Shown piece after piece: positions 27,365 to 37,017 of a stretch of DNA of 64,000 nucleotides. Origin of the DNA: Lachnospiraceae bacterium (GTDB taxonomy: Bacteria > Bacillota > Clostridia > Lachnospirales > Lachnospiraceae); the NCBI GenBank assembly GCA_017431345.1, contig JAFRLH010000033.1, forward strand, positions 1 to 64,000, given 5' to 3'. The number at the start of each line of letters is the position of its first letter. Positions within the stretch are counted from its first letter, which is position 1. Below the pieces are notes generated by a model that did no database searches, was not told the DNA's origin, and worked only from the letters and a program-made list of their open reading frames with translations. The translations under genes were made by a program, and so were the position numbers.

Positions 27365-28123
27365 ATGGTCCATTTTGTCGGCGCGGGTCCGGGCGCTCCG
27401 GATCTGATCACAATCAGGGGTAAAAAGCTGATCGCGGAAGCGGATGTCATCATTTATGCGGGTTCGCTGGTGAACCCGCAGCTGCTGAATGATGCAAAGC
27501 CCGGCTGCGCGATCCATAACAGCGCTTATATGACGCTCGATGAAACGTCGGCAGTCATAAAGCACGCAGAAGCGGAAGGTCTGACAACAGTCAGGCTCCA
27601 TACCGGTGATCCGTCGATCTACGGCGCGATCGCGGAGCAGATGCATGAGCTGGATCTTCTGGGGATCCGCTATGATGTGTGCCCGGGCGTAAGCTCGTTC
27701 GTGGCAGCTGCTGCAGTGCTGGATCAGGAATATACCAAACCGGGGATCAGCCAGAGCGTGATCATTACGAGGGCTGCAGGGAGGACGCCGGTGCCGGAGA
27801 AAGAGCGCATCGGTTCTTTTGCGGCGCATCAGGCGACGATGGTGCTGTTCCTTTCGGCGGGCAAATGGGAAGCGTGCCGGGAGCAGCTGCTGGAGGGCTA
27901 TCCGGAGGATACGCCGGCGGCAATTGTTTACAAGGCGACCTGGGAGGATGAGAGGATCCTCCGGTGTACGGTCGGTACGCTTGCGGAAACCGGAGAGGCT
28001 TCGGGAATCACCGGCACAGCACTGATCATTGTCGGGGATGTGCTGGGGGAGGAAGCGCCGAAGTCGAAGCTGTATGATCCGGCGTTTGAGACGGCGTTCC
28101 GGAGCAGTCATAATAAAAGATAA
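27365..28123 (+). CDS. cbiF: cobalt-precorrin-4 C11-methyltransferase
   Basis: A 252-residue SAM-dependent uroporphyrin/precorrin methylase, the usual size of CbiF/CobM. The N-terminal VHFVGAGPGAPDLITIRG glycine-rich loop and LHTGDPSIYGAI are family motifs. It methylates C11 of the corrin intermediate. It is the first gene of a five-gene operon (cbiF-G-H-JET-A) with short gaps or overlaps, driven by a strong promoter. RBS GGAG. Confidence 0.9.
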   Translation: MVHFVGAGPGAPDLITIRGKKLIAEADVIIYAGSLVNPQLLNDAKPGCAIHNSAYMTLDETSAVIKHAEAEGLTTVRLHTGDPSIYGAIAEQMHELDLLGIRYDVCPGVSSFVAAAAVLDQEYTKPGISQSVIITRAAGRTPVPEKERIGSFAAHQATMVLFLSAGKWEACREQLLEGYPEDTPAAIVYKATWEDERILRCTVGTLAETGEASGITGTALIIVGDVLGEEAPKSKLYDPAFETAFRSSHNKR

Positions 28124-28135
28124 GGGATCGATATT

Positions 28136-29200
28136 ATGAAATCATTTATTCTCAGTTTTACTCTTAAAGGCGGCGAGACTGCCTCAAAGATCCGGGATCT
28201 TTGCCCCGAACTCTCCGCAGTCACGATCTGCATGCCCGCTTTCGCAGACCAGCTTGAGCAGGTCCCGTTTGATGAGCCGCTGCGCGCCTGGGTCGGAAGG
28301 CATTTTGCAGAGGATGATCTGCTGGTCTTTATCGGCGCAGCCGGCATTGCCGTCCGGCTGATCGCACCGCATATCCAGTCGAAGGATACGGATCCTGCCG
28401 TGGTCGTGGTCGATGAAGACGCCGGCTTCGTGATCCCGATCCTGTCAGGGCATCTGGGCGGCGCCAATGAATATGCAGAACTGATCGCGGAGAGGATGGA
28501 CGCCGTTCCGGTCATCACAACGGCAACAGATGTCCGGAAAACATTTTCCGTGGATACCTGGGCAAAAAAAAACGGCCTGCACATTGATTCGCTGACAGCG
28601 GCGAAAAAGATCTCCGCTGCGGTACTGTCCGGAAAGCCGGTCGGGTTTTTTGCCGATGCGTATATTACGGTAAAAGGTGAGATTCCCGGATGCCTGAAAA
28701 AGCTGCAGGAGAAAGAAGCCCGCAGTTGGGAGGGGGAGCTGATCTCTGTTTCTGCCAGAGATCTTTTCCCGGAAAAGGAGGGAGTACTCCCTCTTGTTCC
28801 GTCGTGCGTGACGCTGGGGATCGGATGCCGGCGGGATACGGATCCTGTACTTCTGAGACAGGAGACTGCCGCAGCGCTTGCGCAGCATCATATCTTCCCG
28901 GAGAGCATCGGGAAGATCGCGAGCATAGATATCAAAAAATATGAGAAAGCATTGACTGATCTTGCGGAGAATCTGCATGTCCCGTTCGAGACTTTTACGG
29001 CAGAGGAACTGGCGCACGCAGAGGGTGCGTTCGCTTCTTCGGATTTTGTAAAGCAGGTCGCAGGCGTGGATAATGTTTGTGAAAGAGCCGCCTCCCTCGA
29101 TACAGATGGCGGGACAGTCCTCATGGAAAAACATGTGGGCACAGGCATGACGGCGGCAGCTTATGCTGCCTGCACGGAGGTGACGTTTTGGGAGAACTGA
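28136..29200 (+). CDS. cbiG: cobalt-precorrin 5A hydrolase
   Basis: A 354-residue CbiG. The N-terminal region has VFIGAAGIAVRLIAPH, the central PILSGHLGGANEYAE, and the C-terminal half has LGIGCRRDTDPV, all CbiG features. It opens the delta-lactone and releases a two-carbon unit, acting with CbiD in oxygen-free ring contraction. Its 3' end overlaps cbiH by 13 bases. Confidence 0.9.
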   Translation: MKSFILSFTLKGGETASKIRDLCPELSAVTICMPAFADQLEQVPFDEPLRAWVGRHFAEDDLLVFIGAAGIAVRLIAPHIQSKDTDPAVVVVDEDAGFVIPILSGHLGGANEYAELIAERMDAVPVITTATDVRKTFSVDTWAKKNGLHIDSLTAAKKISAAVLSGKPVGFFADAYITVKGEIPGCLKKLQEKEARSWEGELISVSARDLFPEKEGVLPLVPSCVTLGIGCRRDTDPVLLRQETAAALAQHHIFPESIGKIASIDIKKYEKALTDLAENLHVPFETFTAEELAHAEGAFASSDFVKQVAGVDNVCERAASLDTDGGTVLMEKHVGTGMTAAAYAACTEVTFWEN

Positions 29201-29916
29201 CCGTTCTCGGGCTGGGCCCGGGTGCACCGGAAAAAAGAACTGCGGAAGTGCAGCATGCCCTGGAAACGGCGGATCTGATCGTCGGTTATACAGCCTATGT
29301 TGATCCGTTAAGGGCAGAACTGCCGGAGAAGAGGTTCTTTACATCCGGTATGATGAAGGAGATCGACCGGTGCCGGCTGGCCCTGGAAGCGGCTTCCGAA
29401 GGAAAGAACGTCGTGCTGGTCTCTTCGGGCGATGCCGGAGTTTACGGTATGGCAAGCCCGGTCCTTGAGCTTGCGCCGCAGTTCCCGGAGGTACAGATCC
29501 GCATCCTTCCCGGTATTACAGCCGCCCTGTCAGGCGCAGCGCTGCTCGGCGCGCCGCTCGGACATGATTTTGCAGTGATCAGCCTGAGCGACCGGCTGAC
29601 ACCGTGGGAGGAGATCACCCGCAGGGCAGAACTGCTGGCGGAAGCGGGCATGCCGATCGTGATCTATAATCCGGGCAGTCATTCGCGCAGGGGGTATCTT
29701 AAGGAGATCTGCGGTATCCTGCTGGAAAAGCTGCCCGCGGATACGCCGTGCGGAATGGCGCGGAATATCGGGAGAGAAGGGGAATCCGCCGAGATCCTTA
29801 CGCTTGCGGAACTGGCACAGAGAGAACCGGATATGTTTACAACTGTTTTTATAGGAGACAGAACAACGCGTATGCTGAACGGCAGGATGGTGACGCCGCG
29901 CGGTTATGATGTATAA
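29188..29916 (+). CDS. cbiH: precorrin-3B / cobalt-factor III C17-methyltransferase
   Basis: A 242-residue precorrin methylase, CbiH/CobJ type, with LTVLGLGPGAPEKRT and VSSGDAGVYGMA. It methylates C17 and begins ring contraction. The start is TTG at 29188, preceded by CGGAGGTG within the cbiG coding end. It is translationally coupled to its neighbours in the cbi operon. Confidence 0.88.
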   Translation: MGELTVLGLGPGAPEKRTAEVQHALETADLIVGYTAYVDPLRAELPEKRFFTSGMMKEIDRCRLALEAASEGKNVVLVSSGDAGVYGMASPVLELAPQFPEVQIRILPGITAALSGAALLGAPLGHDFAVISLSDRLTPWEEITRRAELLAEAGMPIVIYNPGSHSRRGYLKEICGILLEKLPADTPCGMARNIGREGESAEILTLAELAQREPDMFTTVFIGDRTTRMLNGRMVTPRGYDV

Positions 29917-29929
29917 CGGAGGGAGAAAA

Positions 29930-31966
29930 ATGAGCAGGATCATACTGTTTGCGGGAACATCGGAAGGCAGGAGGCTGGCACAGCTGCTGACGAAATACGG
30001 GAAGGATGTTCTTGTCTGTGTCGCAACGGAATATGGCGAAGAAGTGCTGAAGGATGTCCCGCCGGAAAATGTCCGGACCGGACGGATGGACGCGGCGGAA
30101 ATGGAAGCGCTGATGCGTGAGGAAGAAGGATGCACGGTAATAGATGCTACGCATCCTTACGCCACGGCAGTCAGTGAAAATATCAGAACTGCCTGCAGTG
30201 CCTCCGGCACGCAATATATCCGGCTGCTGCGGCCTTCTGTGGAAGAGGAGATCCGCGGGGACAGGGATGCTGCGATCGTGGATACCGTAAAGGAAGCGGC
30301 GGATTTCCTGGCAGAACATGAGGGAAATGCGCTCATTACGACCGGCAGCAAGGAACTGCAGCCATTCGGTTCGGTGCCCGGTGCAGCAGCCCGGTTCATG
30401 GTAAGGGTGCTGCCGACGGCGGAATCGATTATGGCCTGCAGGGAGGCCGGCTTCGACGGAAAGAACATCATTGCCGCGCAGGGACCGTTTTCCGAGGACG
30501 CCAATTATCTGCTGCTGAAGGAGAATGATATCTCATGGCTGGTCACCAAGGAATCCGGCGATCAGGGCGGCTTTCAGGAAAAACGGACAGCGGCAAAAAG
30601 AGCCGGCGCGAAGATCATACTGATCCGGAGACCGACGAAAGAAGGCGGCTTAAGCTTTGCCGATACAGTAAAGGAACTGTGCCCGGAAGCGGTCAACGAG
30701 GTGAAGACGATCGCGCCGATTTCCGTTTCACAGCGGAAGATCTGGCTGATCGGCGCCGGCATGGGCGCTGTACCGCAGCTGACCGAGGAGGCACTTGATG
30801 TGATTGCAGAAGCGGATGTGCTGATCGGTTCTTCCCGCCTGATCAAATCGCTGTCCCCGTTCAAAAAGCCTGCGCTGGAATCCTACAAGAGCGAAGAGAT
30901 CCTTCCGTTCATTCACAGGCATCCGGAGTATCATACGGTTGCCATCGTGCTTTCCGGTGATGTAGGATTCTATTCCGGCGCCAAAAAACTGCTTGCCGGA
31001 ATGCAGGAAGACAAAGTCGAGCTGATCTGCGGTATTTCGTCTGTCCAGTATTTCTGCGCAAAATGCAGGATCCCGTGGGAGGATGTCTGCCTGGTCAGCG
31101 CCCACGGCCGTGACGGCAATCTGGCAGCTGCGATCCGCAGACATAAGAAAGTCTTTTCCCTTGTCGGAAGCAGGAAAGCGCTTTCGGATACTGCTGCGCA
31201 GCTCACGGATTTCGGATACGGGAACCTCACGGTAAGAGTGGGCGTGAACCTTTCTTATGAAGATGAAAAAGTGTACGCGACTACCTTGTCCGCGCTCGCA
31301 AAGAATGCGCCGACCGGGCTTACTGTACTGATCATTGAGAATCCGGATGCCGACAATTATGTCGTCACCCATGGTATTCCGGATGATGCGTTCTTAAGAG
31401 CCGAAGTACCGATGACAAAAGAAGAGATCCGCTCGGTTGCCTTGTCCAAACTGAGACTGACAAAAGATGCGATCGTATATGATATCGGCTCCGGGACCGG
31501 TTCCGTAGCGGTCGAGGCAGCGAGACAGGCGGAGAACGGGCTCGTTCTCGCGATCGAGAAAAAAATGCCTGCGGTCGAACTGATCGGCAGGAATGCCAGA
31601 CATTTCGGCGTGACCAATCTGGAAGTGATCGCGGGAGAGGCCCCGGAAGCGCTGTGCGATCTGCCGGCACCCACGCATGCGTTCATCGGCGGAAGCTGCG
31701 GAAGAATGGCCGAGATCTGTGAACAGCTGCGGATGAAGAATCCCAGAGTGAGGATCGTGGTCAGTGCGGTATCGCTGGAGAGCATCGGTGCGCTGACAAA
31801 CTATCTCAACGAGCACGCTCCCATTCATTATGAAGTGACGCAGATTACCGCGGCAAGATCCAAAAAACTCGGTGATTATCATATGATGACCGGACTGAAC
31901 CCGGTGGTGGTTGCAGCCTTCGACGACGACGAACGCCGGAACGAAAAGGGAGAGCTGAAATGGTAA
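29930..31966 (+). CDS. CbiJ-CbiE-CbiT triple fusion
   Basis: A 678-residue protein carrying three consecutive corrin enzymes. Residues 1 to about 255: precorrin-6A reductase (CbiJ/CobK), with FAGTSEGRRLAQLL and DATHPYA. About 269-470: CbiE C5-methyltransferase, with WLIGAGMGAVPQLTEEA and LSGDVGFYSGAKKL. About 493-678: CbiT C15-methyltransferase/decarboxylase, with YDIGSGTGSVAVEAAR. Together they would take precorrin-6A to precorrin-8. The start at 29930 follows GGAGGGAG; a spurious extension to 29906 overlaps cbiH. CbiET fusions (CobL) are common; the added CbiJ is less so. Confidence 0.87.
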   Translation: MSRIILFAGTSEGRRLAQLLTKYGKDVLVCVATEYGEEVLKDVPPENVRTGRMDAAEMEALMREEEGCTVIDATHPYATAVSENIRTACSASGTQYIRLLRPSVEEEIRGDRDAAIVDTVKEAADFLAEHEGNALITTGSKELQPFGSVPGAAARFMVRVLPTAESIMACREAGFDGKNIIAAQGPFSEDANYLLLKENDISWLVTKESGDQGGFQEKRTAAKRAGAKIILIRRPTKEGGLSFADTVKELCPEAVNEVKTIAPISVSQRKIWLIGAGMGAVPQLTEEALDVIAEADVLIGSSRLIKSLSPFKKPALESYKSEEILPFIHRHPEYHTVAIVLSGDVGFYSGAKKLLAGMQEDKVELICGISSVQYFCAKCRIPWEDVCLVSAHGRDGNLAAAIRRHKKVFSLVGSRKALSDTAAQLTDFGYGNLTVRVGVNLSYEDEKVYATTLSALAKNAPTGLTVLIIENPDADNYVVTHGIPDDAFLRAEVPMTKEEIRSVALSKLRLTKDAIVYDIGSGTGSVAVEAARQAENGLVLAIEKKMPAVELIGRNARHFGVTNLEVIAGEAPEALCDLPAPTHAFIGGSCGRMAEICEQLRMKNPRVRIVVSAVSLESIGALTNYLNEHAPIHYEVTQITAARSKKLGDYHMMTGLNPVVVAAFDDDERRNEKGELKW

Positions 31967-33390
31967 AGGAAGCCGGCGGCAGATTCGCATTATCCGGAAA
32001 AGAAGCCGTGGCTGTGGGAACAGGAGCGCTGACTTTCACTGAAGGTGCTCCGGCGGGGCTGTCTTCCTGCCCCAGGATCATCATTGCCGCTCCTGCAAGC
32101 GGCAGCGGGAAGACGATGCTCACCTGCGGATTGATGAAGGCTTTCCGTGACCGGGGACTTGCTGTGCATGGGATGAAATGCGGGCCGGATTTCATCGACC
32201 CGCTGTTCCATGCGAAGATCCTTGGGGTAAAAAGTCGGAATATTGATGGTTTCCTGATGAACCGGGAGCAAATGCGGGCGACGCTGTACAGGCACGGAAA
32301 AGATGCGGATATCACCGTCATGGAAGGCGTGATGGGATATTACGACGGGATCGGCGGTTCCTCTGTCGCGCTTTCGACCTACGAAACGGCAGCGGTCACG
32401 CGGACGCCGGTGCTGCTTGTTGTTGACTGCTCCGGCTGCGGCGTCAGCATTGTGCCGATGATCAGGGGATTGAAGGATTACAGATCGGACGCAGGCATCG
32501 CGGGCGTGATCCTGAACAATATCTCTGACGGGCTGGCGGAGAAGCTGGCGGAAGTCATCCTCGAGGAAACGGATCTTCCTGTGGTCGGCAGTCTGCCGAA
32601 AGACCCGGCACTCGCGGTCGGGAGCAGGCATCTGGGGCTGGTGCTGCCGGATGAAATAAAGGATATTGAAGAAAAGCTGGCAGGGCTTGCCGGACGGATC
32701 GCGGAGTATTTTGATCTGGACAAGATCCTGGAGATCGCCGGGAAGGCGCCGGAGGTCAGGGAATGTTCAAGCGGTATTGCAGCCGGGCTGGAAGATGCAC
32801 CGGCCAAGCGTATCGCTGTCGCTGCGGACGAGGCATTCTGCTTTATGTATGACGACAATGAAGATGCGCTGAGGGAAGCGGGTGCGGAGATCGTGCACTT
32901 TTCGCCGCTGCACGATGAACATCTTCCTGAAAACATCAGTGGAATCATTCTTCCGGGCGGTTATCCGGAGCTGTACTGCAAGGCGCTATCGGAAAATGTT
33001 TCGATGCGGGCGGAGATAAAGCAGGCCCATGCATCGGGCATGCCGCTCATGGCGGAATGCGGCGGTTTCCTGTATCTGCATGACAGTCTGAAGGATATGG
33101 ATGGAACTGTATGGCCGTTGGTCGGACTGCTTGACGCAGAGGCGTATTACGCCGGGAAGACCGGAAGATTCGGCTATATTACGGTCATGGATAAAGAGAC
33201 CGGGAGAGAAGTGCGTGCGCATGAATTCCATGCGTATGAGAGTACGGACCCGGGAAGTGCATGCATGGCTGTGAAGCCGGTCAGCGGCAGAAACTGGAAA
33301 TGCATGCATAAAGTGAATGGCGGTCTGTGGGGCTTCCCGCATCTGTATTATCCTTCCTGTCCGGAGATCGTGGAGGCATTCCTGAAATAA
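31960..33390 (+). CDS. cbiA: cobyrinic acid a,c-diamide synthase
   Basis: A 476-residue CbiA/CobB. An N-terminal extension of about 37 residues precedes the P-loop region PRIIIAAPASGSGKT. DFIDPLFH and the C-terminal glutamine amidotransferase part with LPGGYPELY and AECGGFLYLH (nucleophile Cys) follow. It amidates two side chains of cobyrinate using glutamine and ATP. It overlaps the preceding fusion gene by 7 bases and closes the operon; cbiP, cbiB, cbiC and cbiL are not in this window. Confidence 0.88.
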   Translation: MVKEAGGRFALSGKEAVAVGTGALTFTEGAPAGLSSCPRIIIAAPASGSGKTMLTCGLMKAFRDRGLAVHGMKCGPDFIDPLFHAKILGVKSRNIDGFLMNREQMRATLYRHGKDADITVMEGVMGYYDGIGGSSVALSTYETAAVTRTPVLLVVDCSGCGVSIVPMIRGLKDYRSDAGIAGVILNNISDGLAEKLAEVILEETDLPVVGSLPKDPALAVGSRHLGLVLPDEIKDIEEKLAGLAGRIAEYFDLDKILEIAGKAPEVRECSSGIAAGLEDAPAKRIAVAADEAFCFMYDDNEDALREAGAEIVHFSPLHDEHLPENISGIILPGGYPELYCKALSENVSMRAEIKQAHASGMPLMAECGGFLYLHDSLKDMDGTVWPLVGLLDAEAYYAGKTGRFGYITVMDKETGREVRAHEFHAYESTDPGSACMAVKPVSGRNWKCMHKVNGGLWGFPHLYYPSCPEIVEAFLK

Positions 33391-33407
33391 GATTAATATA
33401 TTAAAAT

Positions 33408-33480
33408 GTCATCCTTCGACAAGCTCAGGATGACATTTTTAAGGGCTTTTCAGCAGTTACCGGACAAGCTCAGGATGACA
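33408..33480. repeat. dispersed intergenic repeat copies and terminator after cbiA
   Basis: TGTCATCCTTCGACAAGCTC with AGGATGACAT and a T-run makes a terminator-like hairpin (33407-33440). A second partial copy (GGACAAGCTCAGGATGACAT plus T-run) follows to about 33485. Both recall the repeat family at 5.1, 15.8 and 20.1 kb. Confidence 0.6.
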
Positions 33481-33485
33481 TTTTT

Positions 33486-33526
33486 AATGGCCTTTCAGCA
33501 GTCTTTTTTCTGCTGAAAGGCCATTT
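33486..33526. terminator. bidirectional terminator between cbiA and clpB
   Basis: A 15-bp stem, AATGGCCTTTCAGCA paired with TGCTGAAAGGCCATT, T-rich in both directions. It separates convergent operons. Confidence 0.8.
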
Positions 33527-33532
33527 GCATTT

Positions 33533-36121
33533 TTACTGGATATACAGTTCCCCGTCCGCAGCATCCACCACGATATCGGTATTCTCGGAAATATCTCCCG
33601 CAATGATCCGCTTCGCGATCATCGTCTCCAGCTTCCGCTGCAGATATCGCTTGATCGGTCTGGCGCCGAAGTTCGGGTCATAAGCATCCTCGATCACCTG
33701 GTCCTTTGCGGCTTCCGTAAGCGATACGGTCAGTCTCTTGTCCTCCAGCCTCTTGTTGAGATTGGCGACAAGCAGATCCACGATCTTCGCGATCTGATCC
33801 CGCATCAGCGGATGATAGATGACGATCTCATCAAGCCTGTTCAGGAATTCGGGACGGAAACTCTTCTTCAGCAGTGCATCTACAGCATCCAGTGCTTCTT
33901 CGCTGATATTGCCGGCGCTGTCGATCCCTTCCAGCAGGTAAGACGATCCCAGGTTGCTCGTCAGGATAATGATGGTGTTCTTGAAGTCCACCGTACGCCC
34001 CTGGGAATCGGTGATCCGGCCGTCGTCCAGCACCTGCAGCAGGATATTGAACACATCCGGATGCGCCTTCTCGACCTCATCCAGCAGGATGACGGAGTAA
34101 GGATGGCGCCTTACCGCCTCGGTCAGCTGGCCGCCTTCTTCATATCCGACATATCCGGGAGGTGCTCCGACCAGTCTGGACACCGAGAACTTCTCCATGT
34201 ATTCACTCATATCGATTCGCACGATATTGTGTTCGTCGTCGAACAATGCTTCCGCAAGTGCTTTGGCCAGTTCTGTCTTGCCGACGCCGGTAGGGCCGAG
34301 GAACAGGAACGAGCCGATCGGCCTGTTGGCGTCCTGGATGCCTGCACGGGATCTGAGGATCGCTTCCGCGACTTTCGTTACGGCTTCATCCTGTCCGATC
34401 ACCCGTTTGTGAAGGATGTCGTCCAGATGCAGGAGCTTCTCGCGTTCGCCTTCCATCAGTTTGGATACCGGAATGCCGGTCCATCTGGCGACGATCCGGG
34501 CGATCTCTTCATCGGTCACGGCATCACGCAGCAGAGAGTCGCCTTTCTGCGCCTTCCCTTCATGCGCTTCGGCTTCTTCGAGCTCTTTCTTCAGAACTGG
34601 CAGTCTGCCGTATTTCAGCTCGGCCGCTTTGTTCAGATCATAATCTCTTTCGGCGCGTTCGATCTCAAGCCCGACAGCTTCGATCTCTTCACGCAGTTTC
34701 TGCACTTTTCCGATGGAATCCTTCTCATTCTCCCAGCGTGCTTTCATTTCATTGAACTGTTCACGCATTTCGGAAAGCTCTTTCTGCACTTCCGCCAGAT
34801 GCTCCTTCGAGAGCTGGTCGTCTTCCTTCTTGAGAGCCGCTTCCTCGATCTCGTGCTGCATGATCTTCCTGGCGATCTCGTCAAGTTCCGTAGGCATCGA
34901 ATCCATTTCGGTCTTGATCAGCGCGCAGGCTTCATCGACCAGGTCGATGGCTTTATCCGGCAGGAAACGGTCGCTGATATAGCGGTCGGAGAGCACGGCG
35001 GCTGCAATGAGCGCCTGGTCGTGGATCTTCACGCCGTGGAAGACTTCATACCGTTCTTTCAGGCCGCGGAGGATGGAAATGGTGTCCTCTACAGTCGGTT
35101 CTTCGACCATGACAGGCTGGAAACGTCTCTCCAGCGCGGCATCCTTTTCGATATACTTTCTGTATTCATCAAGCGTGGTAGCACCGATGCAGTGCAGTTC
35201 GCCCCTGGCCAGCATGGGTTTTAAGAGGTTGCCGGCGTCCATGGCGCCTTCGCTCTTGCCCGCACCGACGATATTGTGCAGCTCATCGATGAAAAGGATG
35301 ATCTCGCCTTCGCTCTTGCGGACTTCTTCAAGGACTGCCTTCAGCCTTTCTTCAAATTCCCCTCTGTACTTGGCGCCGGCCAGCAGCGCGCCCATATCCA
35401 GCGAGAATAGCTTCCGGTCTTTCAGATTGGAAGGTACGTCACCGGCCACGATCCGGAGCGCCAGGCCTTCGGCGATGGCTGTTTTGCCGACGCCGGGCTC
35501 ACCGATCAGGACGGGATTGTTCTTGGTCTTCCTGGAAAGGATCCGGATGACATTTCTGATCTCGGAATCCCTGCCGATCACGGGATCGAGTTTGCCCTCA
35601 CGGGCGGTCTCCACCAGATCTCTGCCATATTTGGTAAGAACATCATAGGTGTCCTCGGGATTGTCATTCGTTACATGAGCATGTCCTCTGACGGCCTGAA
35701 GGGCGTTCAGGAATTCCTTCCTGCTGATGCCGAACATTTTCATGATCTCTTTCATGTCTTTGTCGGCATATTCCATCATGGACAGCATCAGATGCTCAAC
35801 GGATACATAATCGTCCTGCATCTTTTTCGCCTGTGTCTCGGCTTCCGTAAGCGCGCGGTTCAGCGCCTGGGAAACATACACATTTCCGGTATTGCCGCTT
35901 ACCTTCGGATAAGAGGAGATAATGCTGTCGACCCTGGCCTTGACGGAAGACGGATCGAGCGTCATTTTTGTGAAGAGCTGCGGGATCAGACCGTTTTCCT
36001 GAGCAAGGAGCGCGGAGAGAAGATGCATCTCTTCGATCTGCGAATTCTGGTTCCTGATCGCGATATTCTGAGCTTCCTGGATGGACTCCATGGATTTCTG
36101 CGTAAATTTCTGTATATTCAT
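33533..36121 (-). CDS. clpB: ATP-dependent chaperone ClpB
   Basis: An 862-residue Hsp100 disaggregase, full family length. The N domain begins [21 protein letters not shown]1 has Walker A GEPGVGKT and the coiled-coil middle domain follows (about 400-530). AAA2 has [10 protein letters not shown]. It rescues aggregated proteins with DnaK. RBS GGAGG. No CIRCE element is seen. It lies 54 bases downstream of a ribbon-helix-helix protein gene on the same strand and may be cotranscribed with it. Confidence 0.95.
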   Translation of the reverse strand: MNIQKFTQKSMESIQEAQNIAIRNQNSQIEEMHLLSALLAQENGLIPQLFTKMTLDPSSVKARVDSIISSYPKVSGNTGNVYVSQALNRALTEAETQAKKMQDDYVSVEHLMLSMMEYADKDMKEIMKMFGISRKEFLNALQAVRGHAHVTNDNPEDTYDVLTKYGRDLVETAREGKLDPVIGRDSEIRNVIRILSRKTKNNPVLIGEPGVGKTAIAEGLALRIVAGDVPSNLKDRKLFSLDMGALLAGAKYRGEFEERLKAVLEEVRKSEGEIILFIDELHNIVGAGKSEGAMDAGNLLKPMLARGELHCIGATTLDEYRKYIEKDAALERRFQPVMVEEPTVEDTISILRGLKERYEVFHGVKIHDQALIAAAVLSDRYISDRFLPDKAIDLVDEACALIKTEMDSMPTELDEIARKIMQHEIEEAALKKEDDQLSKEHLAEVQKELSEMREQFNEMKARWENEKDSIGKVQKLREEIEAVGLEIERAERDYDLNKAAELKYGRLPVLKKELEEAEAHEGKAQKGDSLLRDAVTDEEIARIVARWTGIPVSKLMEGEREKLLHLDDILHKRVIGQDEAVTKVAEAILRSRAGIQDANRPIGSFLFLGPTGVGKTELAKALAEALFDDEHNIVRIDMSEYMEKFSVSRLVGAPPGYVGYEEGGQLTEAVRRHPYSVILLDEVEKAHPDVFNILLQVLDDGRITDSQGRTVDFKNTIIILTSNLGSSYLLEGIDSAGNISEEALDAVDALLKKSFRPEFLNRLDEIVIYHPLMRDQIAKIVDLLVANLNKRLEDKRLTVSLTEAAKDQVIEDAYDPNFGARPIKRYLQRKLETMIAKRIIAGDISENTDIVVDAADGELYIQ

Positions 36122-36175
36122 AAGATCACCTCCTTACGATGATAGCTGTATTCTGTAATCAATGATTTGCGGATG

Positions 36176-36841
36176 TCAGATGATCACGGTATTCTTATCC
36201 GACATCCAGCTGCAGATCAGACGGTCGAGCTGCTGGAACAGCAGGATGTCCTGCTGCTGCCAGTTGGCGAAATAATGCTTGATGGCAGTGTCCAGCATGT
36301 TGATGTAATCGGTAATGGCTGCCCCGATATCATCGCCCGAATAGAACGGCAGGTTCAGCGGCACAAAGAGAGGCCTGATGATATGGCCGTCACTGTATTC
36401 CGCGCCTGTCCCGCCGGGAAGATATCTTGAAAGTCTCCCGTTCTCCGCGCGGCTCCAGATCATGAAGAACCGCTCCAGATGGGAGAGCAACGCAGCATTC
36501 TGCGTCCGGAAAGAAACGGTAAGTTCACCGCACAGCTCCGGCCGGTCCGGCGCCAGCGTGAGCTGATATTTTATGTTCGGCTTGTATTTGAACGACAGCG
36601 GACTTTTGAAAGTCAGCATCGAACCTCTGGCGGAAGTGAGCATCTGAAAAGTGTCTTCCATCTGTTTTGTAATGTAGGAAGAGATCTCGCGGATGCGCAT
36701 CTCCGGCGTAACATAGGAAATATGTTCGGCAAGGATCCGGTCGACCATATTCGACCGGCTTGTATTCTGCTCGTAAGCCATTCTGTCTATGGCTGCTATG
36801 ATATCGTCCGACAGCACCAGGCTGTATATGCTCTTATTCAT
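36176..36841 (-). CDS. ribbon-helix-helix-type protein of unknown function
   Basis: A 221-residue protein. Residues 1-45 resemble an RHH/CopG DNA-binding arm and helices (YSLVLSDDIIAAIDRMAYEQ, then TSRSNMVDRILAEHI). The rest has no family I recognise; it contains a beta-rich segment and a conserved-looking aromatic C-terminus. The strong promoter upstream and clpB downstream suggest a shared transcript. A role in heat or stress control of clpB is conceivable but unsupported by any binding site I can prove. RBS GGAGGCGA. Confidence 0.6.
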   Translation of the reverse strand: MNKSIYSLVLSDDIIAAIDRMAYEQNTSRSNMVDRILAEHISYVTPEMRIREISSYITKQMEDTFQMLTSARGSMLTFKSPLSFKYKPNIKYQLTLAPDRPELCGELTVSFRTQNAALLSHLERFFMIWSRAENGRLSRYLPGGTGAEYSDGHIIRPLFVPLNLPFYSGDDIGAAITDYINMLDTAIKHYFANWQQQDILLFQQLDRLICSWMSDKNTVII

Positions 36842-36873
36842 GTCATCGCCTCCGATCTGTTCTGTCTGATATC

Positions 36874-36901
36874 ATTGTAGCACAGCAAAATAATTTGTCA
36901 A
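36874..36901 (-). promoter_or_regulatory. promoter of the RHH-clpB unit
   Basis: On minus, TTGACA (36896-36901), 16-bp spacer, TACAAT (36874-36879). Just upstream is TATTAATACTTAATAA, an AT-rich near-palindrome that could be an operator. Confidence 0.7.
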
Positions 36902-37017
36902 TAAAATTATTAAGTATTAATACAAGTTTAAGAGAAGGGCTGAAAAAAGGACAGCACCTGCGAATCGTCTGTGATCTGCAGGTGCTGTCCTTCTTCCGTC
37001 TGTTTTTCAAATGCTGT

